Translations under genes and position numbers: made by a program
Notes under the pieces: model-generated
What the model saw: only the letters and a program-made list of their open reading frames with translations
Database searches by the model: none
Told to the model about the DNA's origin: nothing
Shown: positions 9,701-16,146 of the stretch, one piece after another
Numbering within the stretch: the stretch's first letter is position 1
Layout of the letters: each line of letters starts with the position of its first letter
NCBI GenBank assembly: GCA_035542155.1
Contig: DATKLX010000015.1
Location: 1-38,886, forward strand
DNA: 38,886 nt
Origin: DATKLX01 sp035542155
GTDB lineage: Bacteria > Chloroflexota > Anaerolineae > Anaerolineales > Anaerolineaceae
Direction of reading: 5' to 3'

Positions 9701-12700
9701 CCCGCGCCCCCCCCTTTCAGGGTGATGTTGCCGGTGTTGGTCAGTTGGTAGCCGTAACGGATCGTTCCGCCTGCAACCTTATATGGGTTGCCGGAGACGA
9801 TGCTCTTGACCAGGTTCAGCGCGGGGTTCTGGTTGGCATTGGCCGTCTTCGTGTCCTGGTTCGAGGGGACATCGGTCGAGTTAAATCTAGCGTGCGCGGT
9901 AGCCTGATTGGTCACCTGGCCCACGTCGAGGTCCGCCTGGGTGACCGTGTAGCTGGCGGTGCAAGTGATCTGGTCGCCCGGGGCCAGGCCGGCCGGCGTC
10001 GCCGGGCAGGTGACTGCGGCCCTGTCATCGGTGACAGTAAACAGCCCTCCCACCCCATTGCCGATCAGAGTGACGTTGCCGGTATTGCGCAGGATATAGT
10101 CGTAGGAAATCGTGCCGCCCAGGGTTGAATAGGGGTCTCCCGCGGCGATGCTCTTGGACAGGGTCAGCTCGGGATAGTAGATGAGCAAAGCAGCGGGATT
10201 GGAAGTCGCCCCCGTGCCGCCGTTGGTGGAGGTAACGACGCTGGTGGTATTGACGTAGTTGCCGCCCGAACCGGTCACATCCACGCTGACACTACAGGTG
10301 CCCCCCGCGGCGATAGTCCCGCCGCTGAACGTCAGGCTGGTCGCTCCGGCCAGGGGTGCGAAGGCAGGCGAGCCGCAGCCGTTTACCTGGATATTGGGTG
10401 TGGCGGCTACATGCAGGTCACCCGGGAAAGGGTCGGTAAAACCGACGCTGGTCAGGACGACGGCCGGGTTGGGGTTGATCAGGGATAAGAATAAGGTCGA
10501 TACTCCGCCCACACCGATCGTATCCGGCGAGAATGACTTGCCGATCACCGGCGGAGCCACCACGGTGAGGGTGGCTGAGGCGGTATTGCCCAAACCGCCG
10601 TTGGTGGAGGTCACCGCTCCGCTGGTGTTGGCGTAGTCGCCGGGTACGGCAGCGGTCACGCTGACCATCACTGTGCAGGAGCCATCCGGCATGACCGTGC
10701 CGCCGGTCAGGGTGATCGAGCTAGACGTGCTGGTCACCGTCCCCCCACACTGCGCCGCGTCGGGGGAATCCGCGACGGCCAAACCGGCGGGAAATACGTC
10801 GGTAAACCCGACGCCAACCAGCGGGACCGTGTTGCCGGCGGGGTTGTCGACTGTAAAGGTGAGCAGGGAGTTCGTCCCGACCGGGATCGATGCTGGCGAG
10901 AAGGCCTTGGTGATCACCGGCGGGGCGACCAGGTGGACGGTCGCGCTGTCGGGGTTGGAAGCCAGCGGCTGGTTAGCCGGGTCCTTTGCGGCGGCGACGG
11001 CCACGTTGGTCACCGATTTTGCGGTCACATCTGCCGCTTTGACGATATACGCCGCCGTGCAGGAGACGTTTGCCCCCGGAGCCAAGCTGGTGGCCGAGTC
11101 GCAGGTGAACGGCGCGGCGATATGATCGTCGCTGATCAGGAATTTTCCGCTGGCATCCGTACCGGAGAGGGTCACGCTGCCGGTGTTGGTCAGGGTGTAG
11201 CTGTAGGTAAGCGTGTCCCCGGCCTGGCGGTAACCGGGGGTGAGCGACGTTTTCTTAAAGGTCAGCGCTTCGAGCACAACGGTCGCGCTGGCAGGGTTAG
11301 AATCCACCGGCGTCGCTCCAAAAAGGGCGTGGCCGACCGCGGTATTGGTCACCACGCGTGCAGTCACGTCCGCTGGCTGGACAGCATAGCTTGCCGTGCA
11401 GTTGACCGATTCCCCAGAGGCCAGTGTGGTGGTGCCAGCCGGGCAGATAGCGGTAGTTTTATTATCTGTGATGGTAAATTCCCCGCTCGCGCCAGGGCCG
11501 GTCAGGGTCACGTCGCCGGTGTTGGTCAGAGTGTAGGTGTAGTCGATGGTATCCCCTGCCCGGAAGCCGGTGCGGACGGAGGATTTCACTTTGGTCAGCG
11601 ACAGGCCCCAGCCGGTAACGTCCAGGGTATCACTCGCAGTGTTACCCGCGCCACCGTTGATGGAAGTGACGGCGCTGGTCGTATTGACATAGCTGCCGCC
11701 AAAGCCGGTCACGTCGACGCTGGCGGTGCAGGACCCGCCGGCAGCAATCGACCCGCCGCTAAAGCCCAGGCCGGTCGCTCCCGCCGTGGGGGCGAAGACA
11801 GGCGAGCCGCAGCCGCTCACCTGGATGTTCGGTGTGCCGGCCACGCGCAATCCCGCCGGGAACGCGTCCGTAAACGCGACCCCGGTCAGAGCGTTTCCTA
11901 AATTGGGGTTGGTCAGGGTAAACGCCAGGGTCGAGACCTCGCCCACAGCGATGGTATCTGGCGAGAAAGCCTTGCTGATGGCCGGCGGGGCGACCACCGC
12001 CAGGGTGGCCGAGGCGGTATTGCCCGTACCGCCGTTGGTAGAAGTCACCGCACCGCTGGTGTTAGGATAGCTGCCGCCTGCAGCGGCCGTCACACTGACC
12101 GCCACTGTGCAGGAGTTGTTCGGCGCTATCGTTCCTCCGCTTAGCGAGATCGAATTGGTGGTGCTGGACACAGTCCCGCCGCACTGCGGGGTGATGGGCA
12201 GGCTGGCGACGCTCAATCCGGCCGGGAAAGTATCGCTGAAGCCCACCCCGGTCAGGGACACCGTGTTTCCAGTGGGGTTGGTCAGCGTAAACCTCAATGC
12301 CGAGGTCCCTCCGGTGGGGATGGAAGCCGGGGAGAAAGCTTTGGCGATCACCGGCGGGTCTGGCAGGGTCTCGACCTCCAGCGTGTCGCAGACCTGGGCG
12401 TCGTTCGATGCGTCCTGATCGTTGACCAGGGCGTCTTTCTCAATACAGTTCTTGAAGCTCCCCCTGCTTGGGGCCAGCACGTGGACCGTGATGGTACAGG
12501 TTTGCATGCCGTGCAAGATCCCTCCGCTCATCGTGATGGCATTTTCGCCCTGAGCCGCGGTCAGGGTCGCCAGGATCGGGTCTGGACTGGCACTTGGGTC
12601 GTTGCAGGTGGTTACCGCCGCGTTGTCGGCGACGGTCAGGTCTCCTGGCAGAGTATCGATCAGGCCCAACCCGGAGAGGAGAACCGTCGATGTATTCTGG

Positions 12701-15330
12701 ATCTCGATCGTCAAGGTGGATACCCCTCCGGCCAGGATCGGGTTCGGCGAGAAATATTTGCGCACACTGGCCCCGGCCTGGTTGGTCAGAGTTGCGGAAG
12801 CTGCCTGCGGGTTCGTGGCCCCATTGCTGGTAGTAACCGCCCCGATGGGGATCGTGTTGACCAGGTTGCTGTTGGCGTCCATGGTCACATCGAGGGTTAC
12901 AAAACAGTTGACGTTCGGCGCCAGGCTACCGCCGCTGAACGAGAAGGAGGTCGTCCCGGGGATCGCGTCGAGTATCCCCCCACAGGTGCCCACCGATGCA
13001 TTCGGCGGGTTAGCCACGGTCATTTGTCCCCCACCGCCGGCAGGTAAATTGTCGCTGAAGGCGATCCCTAACAAGGGAACGTTGTTCGGGTTGGAGAGCT
13101 GGACGGTCAGTTTGGAAGAGGAGCCGCCAAAAACAGTGACGGGGTTAAAGCCTTTGACCACGCCGATGGTGATCGCCTGCACGGTCAGGTTAGCGCTGGC
13201 CGCCTGAGGATTGGTAATCACCGTAGAAGTGGCGTGGATGGTACCAGACACCGTGCCGGCGCCAATCGAGTTGGTGAATGTCCCGGGGGTAATTCCCCCG
13301 GTCACGTCGACGTTGATGGTGCACGTACCCGGTACGCCAAGCACCTGGGCGGGAATGACGCCGCCGCTCAAGGTGATCAGCGCCGATCCGGGTGACGCGG
13401 AAAGGATCCCACCGCCGCAGGTGGTGCTGGCATTGGGTGCGGCCGCAACGCGGACTGCACCCGGCAGGTTATCGGTCAATGAGACGCCTTCGACCTGGCT
13501 GGTGTTGGTGTTGGTCAATTGGATTGTCAGGGTCGAAATGCCGTTGGGGTTGACTGTGGTGGGGGTAAAGGATTTTCCCACCGAGAGGCCGCTGACGGTT
13601 AATGTGGCGGAGAAATTCCCGCTCACATTGCGGTTTTCGGTGTTAGAAATATTGGCCGCGGAGATCGTGTTGGTAAAGACGCCGGTGGTGGTGCCGACGA
13701 CGTCCACTGCGAGGGTACAGGTTTGCGCGGCGGGGATCGTCCCGCCAGAAGCGACCAGCAGCGTATCGCCGGCGGAGGGCGCAAAGGTCATGCCGGCCCC
13801 GCAGTTCGCGTTTTTCGAGGCCGCGGGTGGGTTCGCCACAACGATCCAGGCGGGGAGCGCGTCGCTGAGCGAAAAGCTGGTCAGCGAGGAATCTGCTGGG
13901 GCGGTGACGTTGATCGTCAGGTGGGAAATGCCCCCCACAGCGATGGTGGACGGGTTAAAACTTTTGCTCCCACCCATGCCCTGGCCAGGCGTATATACGG
14001 TCAGGTTGGCAGTCGCCGCCAACGTATTGGTCGCTCCCTGGTCAGTGGCGAGGCTGCCGGAGTTGATGCGGTTGGTATAGGTCGCCGGCGTCGCTGCCGT
14101 GACCTCCACCGAAACGGTACAGCTCCCAGGAGTGGAGATATCCCCGGCGGGGATCGTCCCACCCGCCAGAGTGATCGAGCTGGCCGTGCTGGTCACCGCC
14201 CCCCCACATTGAGGGGAGACAGGCGCCGAGTAGACGCTCATCCCCACCGGCAGGTTGTCCGTGAATCCCACCCCGGTATAAGGCGCGGCGCTCGGGTTCC
14301 GGAGAGTGATGGTTAATGTGCTCGTCCCGCCTGCCTGGATTGCGCCGGGAGAGAACGCCTTGGTCAGCCCGATGCTCTGCACATTCAACGGAGCAGATGC
14401 CGCGCCAGCGTTGGTGACCCCCTGATTGGTCTGCAAGGCGTTGGCCGGGATCAGGTTGGTATAGATACCCGGCGTCACCGATTTAACATTGAAGGTAATC
14501 TGGCAGGTGCCGGGGGTCGAGCCCACCTGTTTCGGTACCGTTCCTCCGCTGATGGCGATCGATGTCGCCGTGCTGGTGACCGTCCCACCGCACTGCGGTG
14601 AGGTCGGGGCAGCCGTCACGGTTACCCCGGCAGGCAGGTGATCGGTCAGATTGACCCCGGTCAGGTCCGCCGCGGTATCGGTATTGCGGATGGTGATCGT
14701 TGCCAGGCTGTTCTGCCCGACCCAAACGGTATTCGGAGCAAAGGTTTTATTCAGCGATGGGGGCTGGACCGAACTGACCTGCAATGTCGCTTCAGCCTTT
14801 TCCTGATTGGTGATCGGGACCAGGCCGCTGGGATCTGTGGCGATGAGGGTATTGGCGGCGATGGTGTTGACCAGGTTCCCCGGGGTGATCGAAGTCACTT
14901 TGACTGTGACCAGGCATGTCCCCACGGTCATCCCGACCTTGGCAGGCACATTCCCGCCGACCAGGGATAGCTTGTTCCCCATGGTGAGCACCGTGCCGCC
15001 GCAGGTGGTGGTCGGGTCGGGTGGGTTGGCAAAGCTCATCCCCGCCGGAAGGGTATCCGTCCAGGCAGCCGGATCGGTGGAGAGGGTCAGCGCGAAGGAA
15101 TTCGAGTTGACCATTGTCACAGTCAGCGTGGAGATCCCACCCGCCGAAATCGAAATCGGGGAGAAGCTCTTATTCATATCGGCCGGAATGTTCAGATCAA
15201 AAGCCTGGACTGGTTTTACAGGGGCGCTGACCAGGCCCGTGACAACCAGGCAGACCAGGACGAATAAGTAAAACCACCTCACGGAAAGGCGAAAAGTGGC
15301 GGGGATGTTGATGGTGATGGTGGGCTGCAT
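3766..15330 (-). CDS. Giant exported DUF11-repeat surface protein (3854 aa)
   Basis: First gene of the surface operon. A signal peptide (about 1-43, cleaved after KPVQA) precedes about 28 tandem Ig-like units of 110-145 residues. Four sequence classes occur in blocks: units 1-9, 12 and 13 start with K-x-F-x-P and carry CGG and SGG motifs; units 10, 11, 14 and 15 are DUF7507-like (TLTNTG, ITD); units 16-19 carry FQWxLKV; units 20-28 are classical DUF11 (NxGPSDA, DxLP). The last two contain DxDGDG and DANGDG loops that could bind calcium. A fibronectin-III-like domain (about 3738-3845) and a terminal IYLPLIWR tail close the protein. Such repeats usually form stalks or adhesins outside the cell; that role is inferred. 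The start has GAGG about 8 bases upstream and an extended -10 further up. Long open frames on the opposite strand are GC-driven shadows. Confidence 0.9.
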   Translation of the reverse strand: MQPTITINIPATFRLSVRWFYLFVLVCLVVTGLVSAPVKPVQAFDLNIPADMNKSFSPISISAGGISTLTVTMVNSNSFALTLSTDPAAWTDTLPAGMSFANPPDPTTTCGGTVLTMGNKLSLVGGNVPAKVGMTVGTCLVTVKVTSITPGNLVNTIAANTLIATDPSGLVPITNQEKAEATLQVSSVQPPSLNKTFAPNTVWVGQNSLATITIRNTDTAADLTGVNLTDHLPAGVTVTAAPTSPQCGGTVTSTATSIAISGGTVPKQVGSTPGTCQITFNVKSVTPGIYTNLIPANALQTNQGVTNAGAASAPLNVQSIGLTKAFSPGAIQAGGTSTLTITLRNPSAAPYTGVGFTDNLPVGMSVYSAPVSPQCGGAVTSTASSITLAGGTIPAGDISTPGSCTVSVEVTAATPATYTNRINSGSLATDQGATNTLAATANLTVYTPGQGMGGSKSFNPSTIAVGGISHLTINVTAPADSSLTSFSLSDALPAWIVVANPPAASKNANCGAGMTFAPSAGDTLLVASGGTIPAAQTCTLAVDVVGTTTGVFTNTISAANISNTENRNVSGNFSATLTVSGLSVGKSFTPTTVNPNGISTLTIQLTNTNTSQVEGVSLTDNLPGAVRVAAAPNASTTCGGGILSASPGSALITLSGGVIPAQVLGVPGTCTINVDVTGGITPGTFTNSIGAGTVSGTIHATSTVITNPQAASANLTVQAITIGVVKGFNPVTVFGGSSSKLTVQLSNPNNVPLLGIAFSDNLPAGGGGQMTVANPPNASVGTCGGILDAIPGTTSFSFSGGSLAPNVNCFVTLDVTMDANSNLVNTIPIGAVTTSNGATNPQAASATLTNQAGASVRKYFSPNPILAGGVSTLTIEIQNTSTVLLSGLGLIDTLPGDLTVADNAAVTTCNDPSASPDPILATLTAAQGENAITMSGGILHGMQTCTITVHVLAPSRGSFKNCIEKDALVNDQDASNDAQVCDTLEVETLPDPPVIAKAFSPASIPTGGTSALRFTLTNPTGNTVSLTGVGFSDTFPAGLSVASLPITPQCGGTVSSTTNSISLSGGTIAPNNSCTVAVSVTAAAGGSYPNTSGAVTSTNGGTGNTASATLAVVAPPAISKAFSPDTIAVGEVSTLAFTLTNPNLGNALTGVAFTDAFPAGLRVAGTPNIQVSGCGSPVFAPTAGATGLGFSGGSIAAGGSCTASVDVTGFGGSYVNTTSAVTSINGGAGNTASDTLDVTGWGLSLTKVKSSVRTGFRAGDTIDYTYTLTNTGDVTLTGPGASGEFTITDNKTTAICPAGTTTLASGESVNCTASYAVQPADVTARVVTNTAVGHALFGATPVDSNPASATVVLEALTFKKTSLTPGYRQAGDTLTYSYTLTNTGSVTLSGTDASGKFLISDDHIAAPFTCDSATSLAPGANVSCTAAYIVKAADVTAKSVTNVAVAAAKDPANQPLASNPDSATVHLVAPPVITKAFSPASIPVGTNSLLTFTVDNPAGNTVPLVGVGFTDVFPAGLAVADSPDAAQCGGTVTSTSSSITLTGGTVMPDGSCTVMVSVTAAVPGDYANTSGAVTSTNGGLGNTASATLTVVAPPVIGKSFSPDTIGVGGVSTLFLSLINPNPAVVLTSVGFTDPFPGDLHVAATPNIQVNGCGSPAFAPLAGATSLTFSGGTIAAGGTCSVSVDVTGSGGNYVNTTSVVTSTNGGTGATSNPAALLIYYPELTLSKSIAAGDPYSTLGGTISYDYILRNTGNVTLIGNGVGGLFTVTDDRAAVTCPATPAGLAPGDQITCTASYTVTQADLDVGQVTNQATAHARFNSTDVPSNQDTKTANANQNPALNLVKSIVSGNPYKVAGGTIRYGYQLTNTGNITLKGGGAGGLFTISDDHTGAPFTCGSATSLAPGASVSCMADYNVLQADVDRGYVTNKATGAGKVTDQSVTGNANQTVTSNEETQTAYVHDLAVVKTDNVSGVAVLKKPFTWAMTVSSIPPARAVFDAGETILSDPLPATATYGSPTLVPGANVTGTVACAIVSKNLTCTASGGPVMIGTDQSAGSLTVSFSATPDTLAPLSNTATANPDRLGEEIDTTDNTSTDDLTVTAPDLVVTKSNDAGGSVLLGAPGVSTFQWTLRVENHGDASATFASGETILSDALPAAATYAAPVAAKSAGVTGAIACSIVSKSLTCTASGGTVTIPIGSEYFTVTFGVTPTAAGNLTNHSATVDPDDCSAERDETNNTAADTVVVHAPDLIVIKTNNVSGSVLLNLPGTPTFQWNLKVENVGDASATFTSGKNIFTDTLPGAATYPGSLSPTTSPGLAGAANISCSIAGNGLTCAASGGDVTLAPNEWIELAFDVAPTAFGSLVNSATVDPDAQIIEGDETNNTASNTVVVHAPNVRVAKTNDTGSGEVLLGRTFQWMLKVDNVGDAAATFASGDTILTDALPGNANYAAPTLGASTGISGVGTISCGIAGSALACAASGGPVTIAAGTGSFTLSFVVTPSDVGNLVNNPATVDPDGHVIESNESDNTAANTVKVTIADLTVTKSDGSLTYVPGATTTYTIVVGNTGDGTVANAQLSDALPPVATRWTWTCGAATGGATGCTGVTNSTASFTDAINLPPGSTITYTVVATTNSAALTNLVNTAVIDPPAGVTEKTPADNTATDTDTPDPHATLTVGKADGVTQYTPGQSTLTYTVTIGNNGPSDATGATLTDAKPSQLASWSWTCTGSTGSPTGCDGGASDPFSDTVNLPAGSSLTYTVTTPQVASNQTGNLVNTATLSSPISTTVTATDTDTPNLRADLWVTKTDGVTSYVPGQSVLTYTVTIGNDGPSDVIGTTLTDTKPAKLASWSWTCTGSTGSPSGCDGGISVPFSDTVNLPAGSSLTYTVTTPMVAADQTGNLSNVAAITAPGGVIDPNLANNSVTDTDAPDLRADLSITKTDSQTGYTPGVNLTYTVTVSNAGPSAVVGAVVTDNRPSQIASWSWTCSGTDGGASGCTPQPSSSANFSDSVDLPVGGSITYSILAMVPSNASGNLVNTITVTPPGGVTDADLTNNTATDTDTPDPQANLSVTKNDGVSLYVPGTTLTYTIIASNAGPSDAPGVVLNDAIPARFSAWTWVCGAATGSASGCDGALSNSTDFSDTIDLPVGSSQTYTVTAQVKSDAIGDLANTVSLVTLPGLTETTPGDNRATDTDMASPMTDLALAKSNAPAALNAGENMVYTLTVTNNGPSDQSPVSFTDTLPAEVSYTSFSGAGWSCNMTAGKVHCSLPYLASGANSSVDLTAQVRPGTPAGTIQNTAELDSNPNDPDASNNTASSSAEVGTEADLSVVKSVTGGPFSSGDALAYTLTIANAGPSDALAVSLSDPLPAGAQYISASGTGWTCAYGTLTHIVDCTLPGLPAGGSTTVTVNVLIAQSFAGQMDNTAAVSASTTDPNPENNTSASTVIVQSKPIVTATKTATLIDQDGDGLAGPGDQLEYTVSIANSGSADALNVVFSDTPGAHTSLVDLPPVTVSSGGTVVTGNASGDTIVEVTFPQIPAGGHADITFQVRIDSPLPAGVNQVSNQGLVEGNNFPSLYTDDPQTEDIPDDPTVIPVSAPNVVVTKTAGLVTDANGDGLVNPGDTLRYTIHVRNTGRVTASGLSLADTPDPNTSLVIPTVTASQGTVTLGNAPGDDRVGVDLGSLAPDADVTITFEARVHPAPLPKGVTTISNQAVASGTNISTVSSDDPGTSPPADPTVTIISNPTAVTLLYFRADPFGDGRQVRLSWATAAEIDNYGFYLYRAAEEDLTKAEEIAFLPAKEAGAQSGGAEYEYLDTPGEGDVWFYWLADVNNKGVRTYHSLNATQVVLCHPKIYLPLIWR

Positions 15331-15381
15331 AGGACCTCGCGGGTGACGGCAATCAGTAGATTGGACTGGGAAATGAATGCG

Positions 15382-15390
15382 AAAATTATA
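15382..15390 (-). promoter_or_regulatory. Extended -10 promoter of the surface operon
   Basis: Read on the minus strand, the sequence TGGTATAAT gives a consensus extended -10 (TGn then TATAAT, plus coordinates 15385-15390). There is no good -35, as is common for extended -10 promoters. Initiation would fall near 15378, leaving a leader of about 48 bases before the giant gene. Confidence 0.5.
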
Positions 15391-15485
15391 CCAATTTGGT
15401 TATGAATAAAGAATTTTTAACAATTAAAGTATACGGATCAAAAAAAAATATCCCTTAAAAATGACGTAAAAAGTTATTATAGATG

Positions 15486-15507
15486 TGACATATGTCATTA
15501 TTGACAT
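15486..15507. promoter_or_regulatory. PadR operator upstream of padR
   Basis: The 16-bp dyad ATGTCA-N4-TGACAT lies at 15492-15507, overlapping a second perfect palindrome TGACATATGTCA at 15486-15497. The dyad covers the -35 box of the padR promoter, so bound repressor would block RNA polymerase. The ATGT-N8-ACAT core agrees with what is known of PadR-family operators. An equivalent site lies at 16100-16115. Confidence 0.65.
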
Positions 15508-15529
15508 ATAAATTATGGAATAGTATACT
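15501..15529 (+). promoter_or_regulatory. padR promoter, probably giving a leaderless mRNA
   Basis: TTGACA at 15501-15506 and TATACT at 15524-15529 are separated by exactly 17 bp. Transcription should begin about seven bases after the -10, at or within a base of the ATG at 15536. No Shine-Dalgarno sequence precedes that ATG. Confidence 0.7.
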
Positions 15530-15535
15530 GTAAAC

Positions 15536-16084
15536 ATGATCAGGTTCATCCTCTTGGGTTTCCTCAACTACCAGCCGATGACCGGCTACAATCTCAAGCA
15601 GGCCATCGATTCCTCTACTGCCCATTTCTGGCACGCTTACCACAGCCAGATCTACACCACCCTGCGCCAGATGGAGGCCGACGGGCTGGTCGTTTCGCGC
15701 TTCGTCCAGGAGGAAAGCCAGCCGGACCGGCGCGTGTACACGATTACCCCCGCCGGAAAGCAGGCGCTCAAGGAGTGGCTCGACCACCCGCTGCGAGAGG
15801 TCTCGCCGATCAAGGAAGAGCTGCTGGTGCGTATTTTTTTCTCCGCTCAACGCGACCCGCAAGAGGTCCTCGCCGAGCTGATCCTGCAGCGCGAGCTGCA
15901 CCGCGAAAAAGCCGCTGCCTACCAGGTCATCGCCGCCCACATGTCGGAGTACAGCCACCAGGGTGAAGCCAACCTGGAACGTGACGAGGCGTTCTGGCGG
16001 CTGACCCTGAAGATGGGTATTCGCTACGAAGAGGCTTATCTGGCCTGGCTGGAGGAAGCCATCCAGACCGTGCAGGAACTATAA
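15536..16084 (+). CDS. PadR-family transcriptional regulator
   Basis: A 182-residue DNA-binding repressor. Residues 1-75 form the PadR winged helix: MTGYNLKQAI, then the HSQIYTTLRQMEADGLV recognition-helix region, then the wing (RRVYTITPAGKQAL). Residues 85-180 form the helical C-terminal dimerisation domain. PadR proteins usually release DNA on binding small, often aromatic or toxic, ligands. Here the gene is flanked by matching ATGTCA-N4-TGACAT dyads, one over its own promoter and one before the downstream flavoprotein gene. Autoregulation plus control of that reductase is therefore the natural reading (inference). The ligand cannot be told from sequence. The ATG sits at the predicted transcription start, so translation is likely leaderless. 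Confidence 0.9.
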   Translation: MIRFILLGFLNYQPMTGYNLKQAIDSSTAHFWHAYHSQIYTTLRQMEADGLVVSRFVQEESQPDRRVYTITPAGKQALKEWLDHPLREVSPIKEELLVRIFFSAQRDPQEVLAELILQRELHREKAAAYQVIAAHMSEYSHQGEANLERDEAFWRLTLKMGIRYEEAYLAWLEEAIQTVQEL

Positions 16085-16099
16085 TTTTTTTATCCGCTA

Positions 16100-16128
16100 A
16101 TGTCAGTTTTGACATGTCATTAATGTCA
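16100..16128. promoter_or_regulatory. PadR operator upstream of the flavoprotein gene
   Basis: ATGTCA-N4-TGACAT at 16100-16115 repeats the padR operator with a different four-base spacer. A further ATGTCA half-site lies at 16123-16128. It sits between the padR stop and the ribosome-binding site AAAGGA (16132-16137) of the next gene. TTGACA inside the dyad could be a -35, but no well-spaced -10 follows it. Confidence 0.65.
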
Positions 16129-16146
16129 CAGAAAGGATAATCAGCC

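Noticed and set aside
4945..15175. CRISPR-like periodic repetition
   Set aside because: The periodicity (about 350-430 bp) is protein-coding tandem domains, far longer and more diverged than CRISPR repeats.
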